Positions 63,809 through 64,000 of a stretch of 64,000 bases of DNA are shown here, one piece after another. This DNA is from Aestuariivita sp. (GTDB lineage: Bacteria; Pseudomonadota; Alphaproteobacteria; Rhodobacterales; Rhodobacteraceae). Numbering within the stretch: the stretch's first letter is position 1; each line of letters starts with the position of its first letter. Location: positions 1,705,857 to 1,769,856 of the forward strand of contig JAGYKE010000004.1 of NCBI GenBank assembly GCA_018401465.1. The letters run 5' to 3'. The translations under genes were made by a program, and so were the position numbers. The notes beneath the pieces were generated by a model. That model was not told the DNA's origin, made no database searches, and saw only the letters and a list, made by a program, of their open reading frames with translations.

Positions 63809-64000
63809 ATGTGGGTCTATTTTTTCTTTCCTCTTGTTGCCACGGCATTGCTTGCGATTGGCTTTGACTGGTTCGACGACGACGACGACGATAACTTCAG
63901 AGACGACAGGTCCGGCACCGATACGGACGGCAACAATCCGGGCGACGACACGGTCGGCGGCGGTGGCGATGACACGGTCGGCGGCGGTGGCGATGACACG
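63809..64000 (+). CDS. RTX-like calcium-binding protein, N-terminal fragment (truncated by window end)
   Basis: The first 64 residues: a hydrophobic N-terminal segment (MWVYFFFPLVATALLAIGFDW, a signal anchor or leader), a run of six aspartates (FDDDDDDN), then GDDTVGGGGDDTVGGGGDDT, nonapeptide-like repeats of the RTX family (GGxGxDxxx). Proteins of this family bind calcium and are secreted by type I systems or anchored; similar short hydrophobic plus poly-Asp starts occur in Rhodobacteraceae calcium-binding proteins. GTGGGGG precedes the ATG. The rest is outside the window. Confidence 0.75.
   Translation, partial: MWVYFFFPLVATALLAIGFDWFDDDDDDNFRDDRSGTDTDGNNPGDDTVGGGGDDTVGGGGDDT

Overview
The window is a high-GC chromosomal segment of an alphaproteobacterium, almost certainly of the Rhodobacteraceae/Roseobacter group. 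The evidence is a complete urea uptake operon of the urtABCDE type, a division/cell-wall (dcw) cluster containing a DUF2484-type small membrane gene between murC and murB, a DUF1127 gene followed by an array of CCUCCUCCC-loop hairpins (the CcaF1/CcsR 'cuckoo' arrangement known from Rhodobacter sphaeroides), an UpsM-like leader before mraZ, and copies of an extragenic palindromic element ending in the CCCGGGATATTTG...GAAGAAG type of sequence.

Layout. 1-5.7 kb: an acyl-CoA catabolic cluster (thiolase end, acyl-CoA ligase, enoyl-thioester reductase-like MDR protein, SCP2-type thiolase, then a convergent crotonase and a divergent TetR regulator). 5.7-11.6 kb: urtEDCBA on the minus strand. urtA carries an in-frame amber codon, and urtE has Gly where the Walker B Asp is expected. 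11.6-17.4 kb: an accessory block that ends at the 3' end of a tRNA-Glu gene. It holds two convergent paralogous secreted proteins built from a new-looking ~70-residue repeat, a GGN(A/T) tetrapeptide array and collagen-like G-X-D tails, then an outer-membrane barrel, a small protein with remote resemblance to RTX toxin acyltransferases, and a decayed IS3-type orfA. 17.5-33.5 kb: housekeeping genes (recJ, glpX, hom, lipoprotein, TetR, 3-hydroxyisobutyrate dehydrogenase-type enzyme), three Tad-type pilus genes, glutamate dehydrogenase, an FMN hydroxy-acid oxidase, a glycosyltransferase, and uvrD. 33.5-35.9 kb: cuckoo RNA array with ccaF1-like gene, mrp, and the mraZ leader.

35.9-59.0 kb is the dcw cluster: mraZ-rsmH-ftsL-ftsI-murE-murF-mraY-(SDR, ACT-domain gene)-murD-(opposite-strand flavoprotein)-ftsW-murG-murC-(DUF2484)-murB-ddl-ftsQ-ftsA-ftsZ-lpxC. 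The genes are mostly coupled by 4-nt ATGA overlaps; together they make the lipid II precursors, flip/polymerise them at the septum, and assemble the Z-ring. bamD, recN and a ClC chloride channel follow, and the window ends inside the start of an RTX-like (GGxGDDT) protein.

The least explained part is the 12.4-17.1 kb block; the most informative regulatory part is 33.5-35.9 kb. All similarity statements are by eye from motifs; no database search was run.
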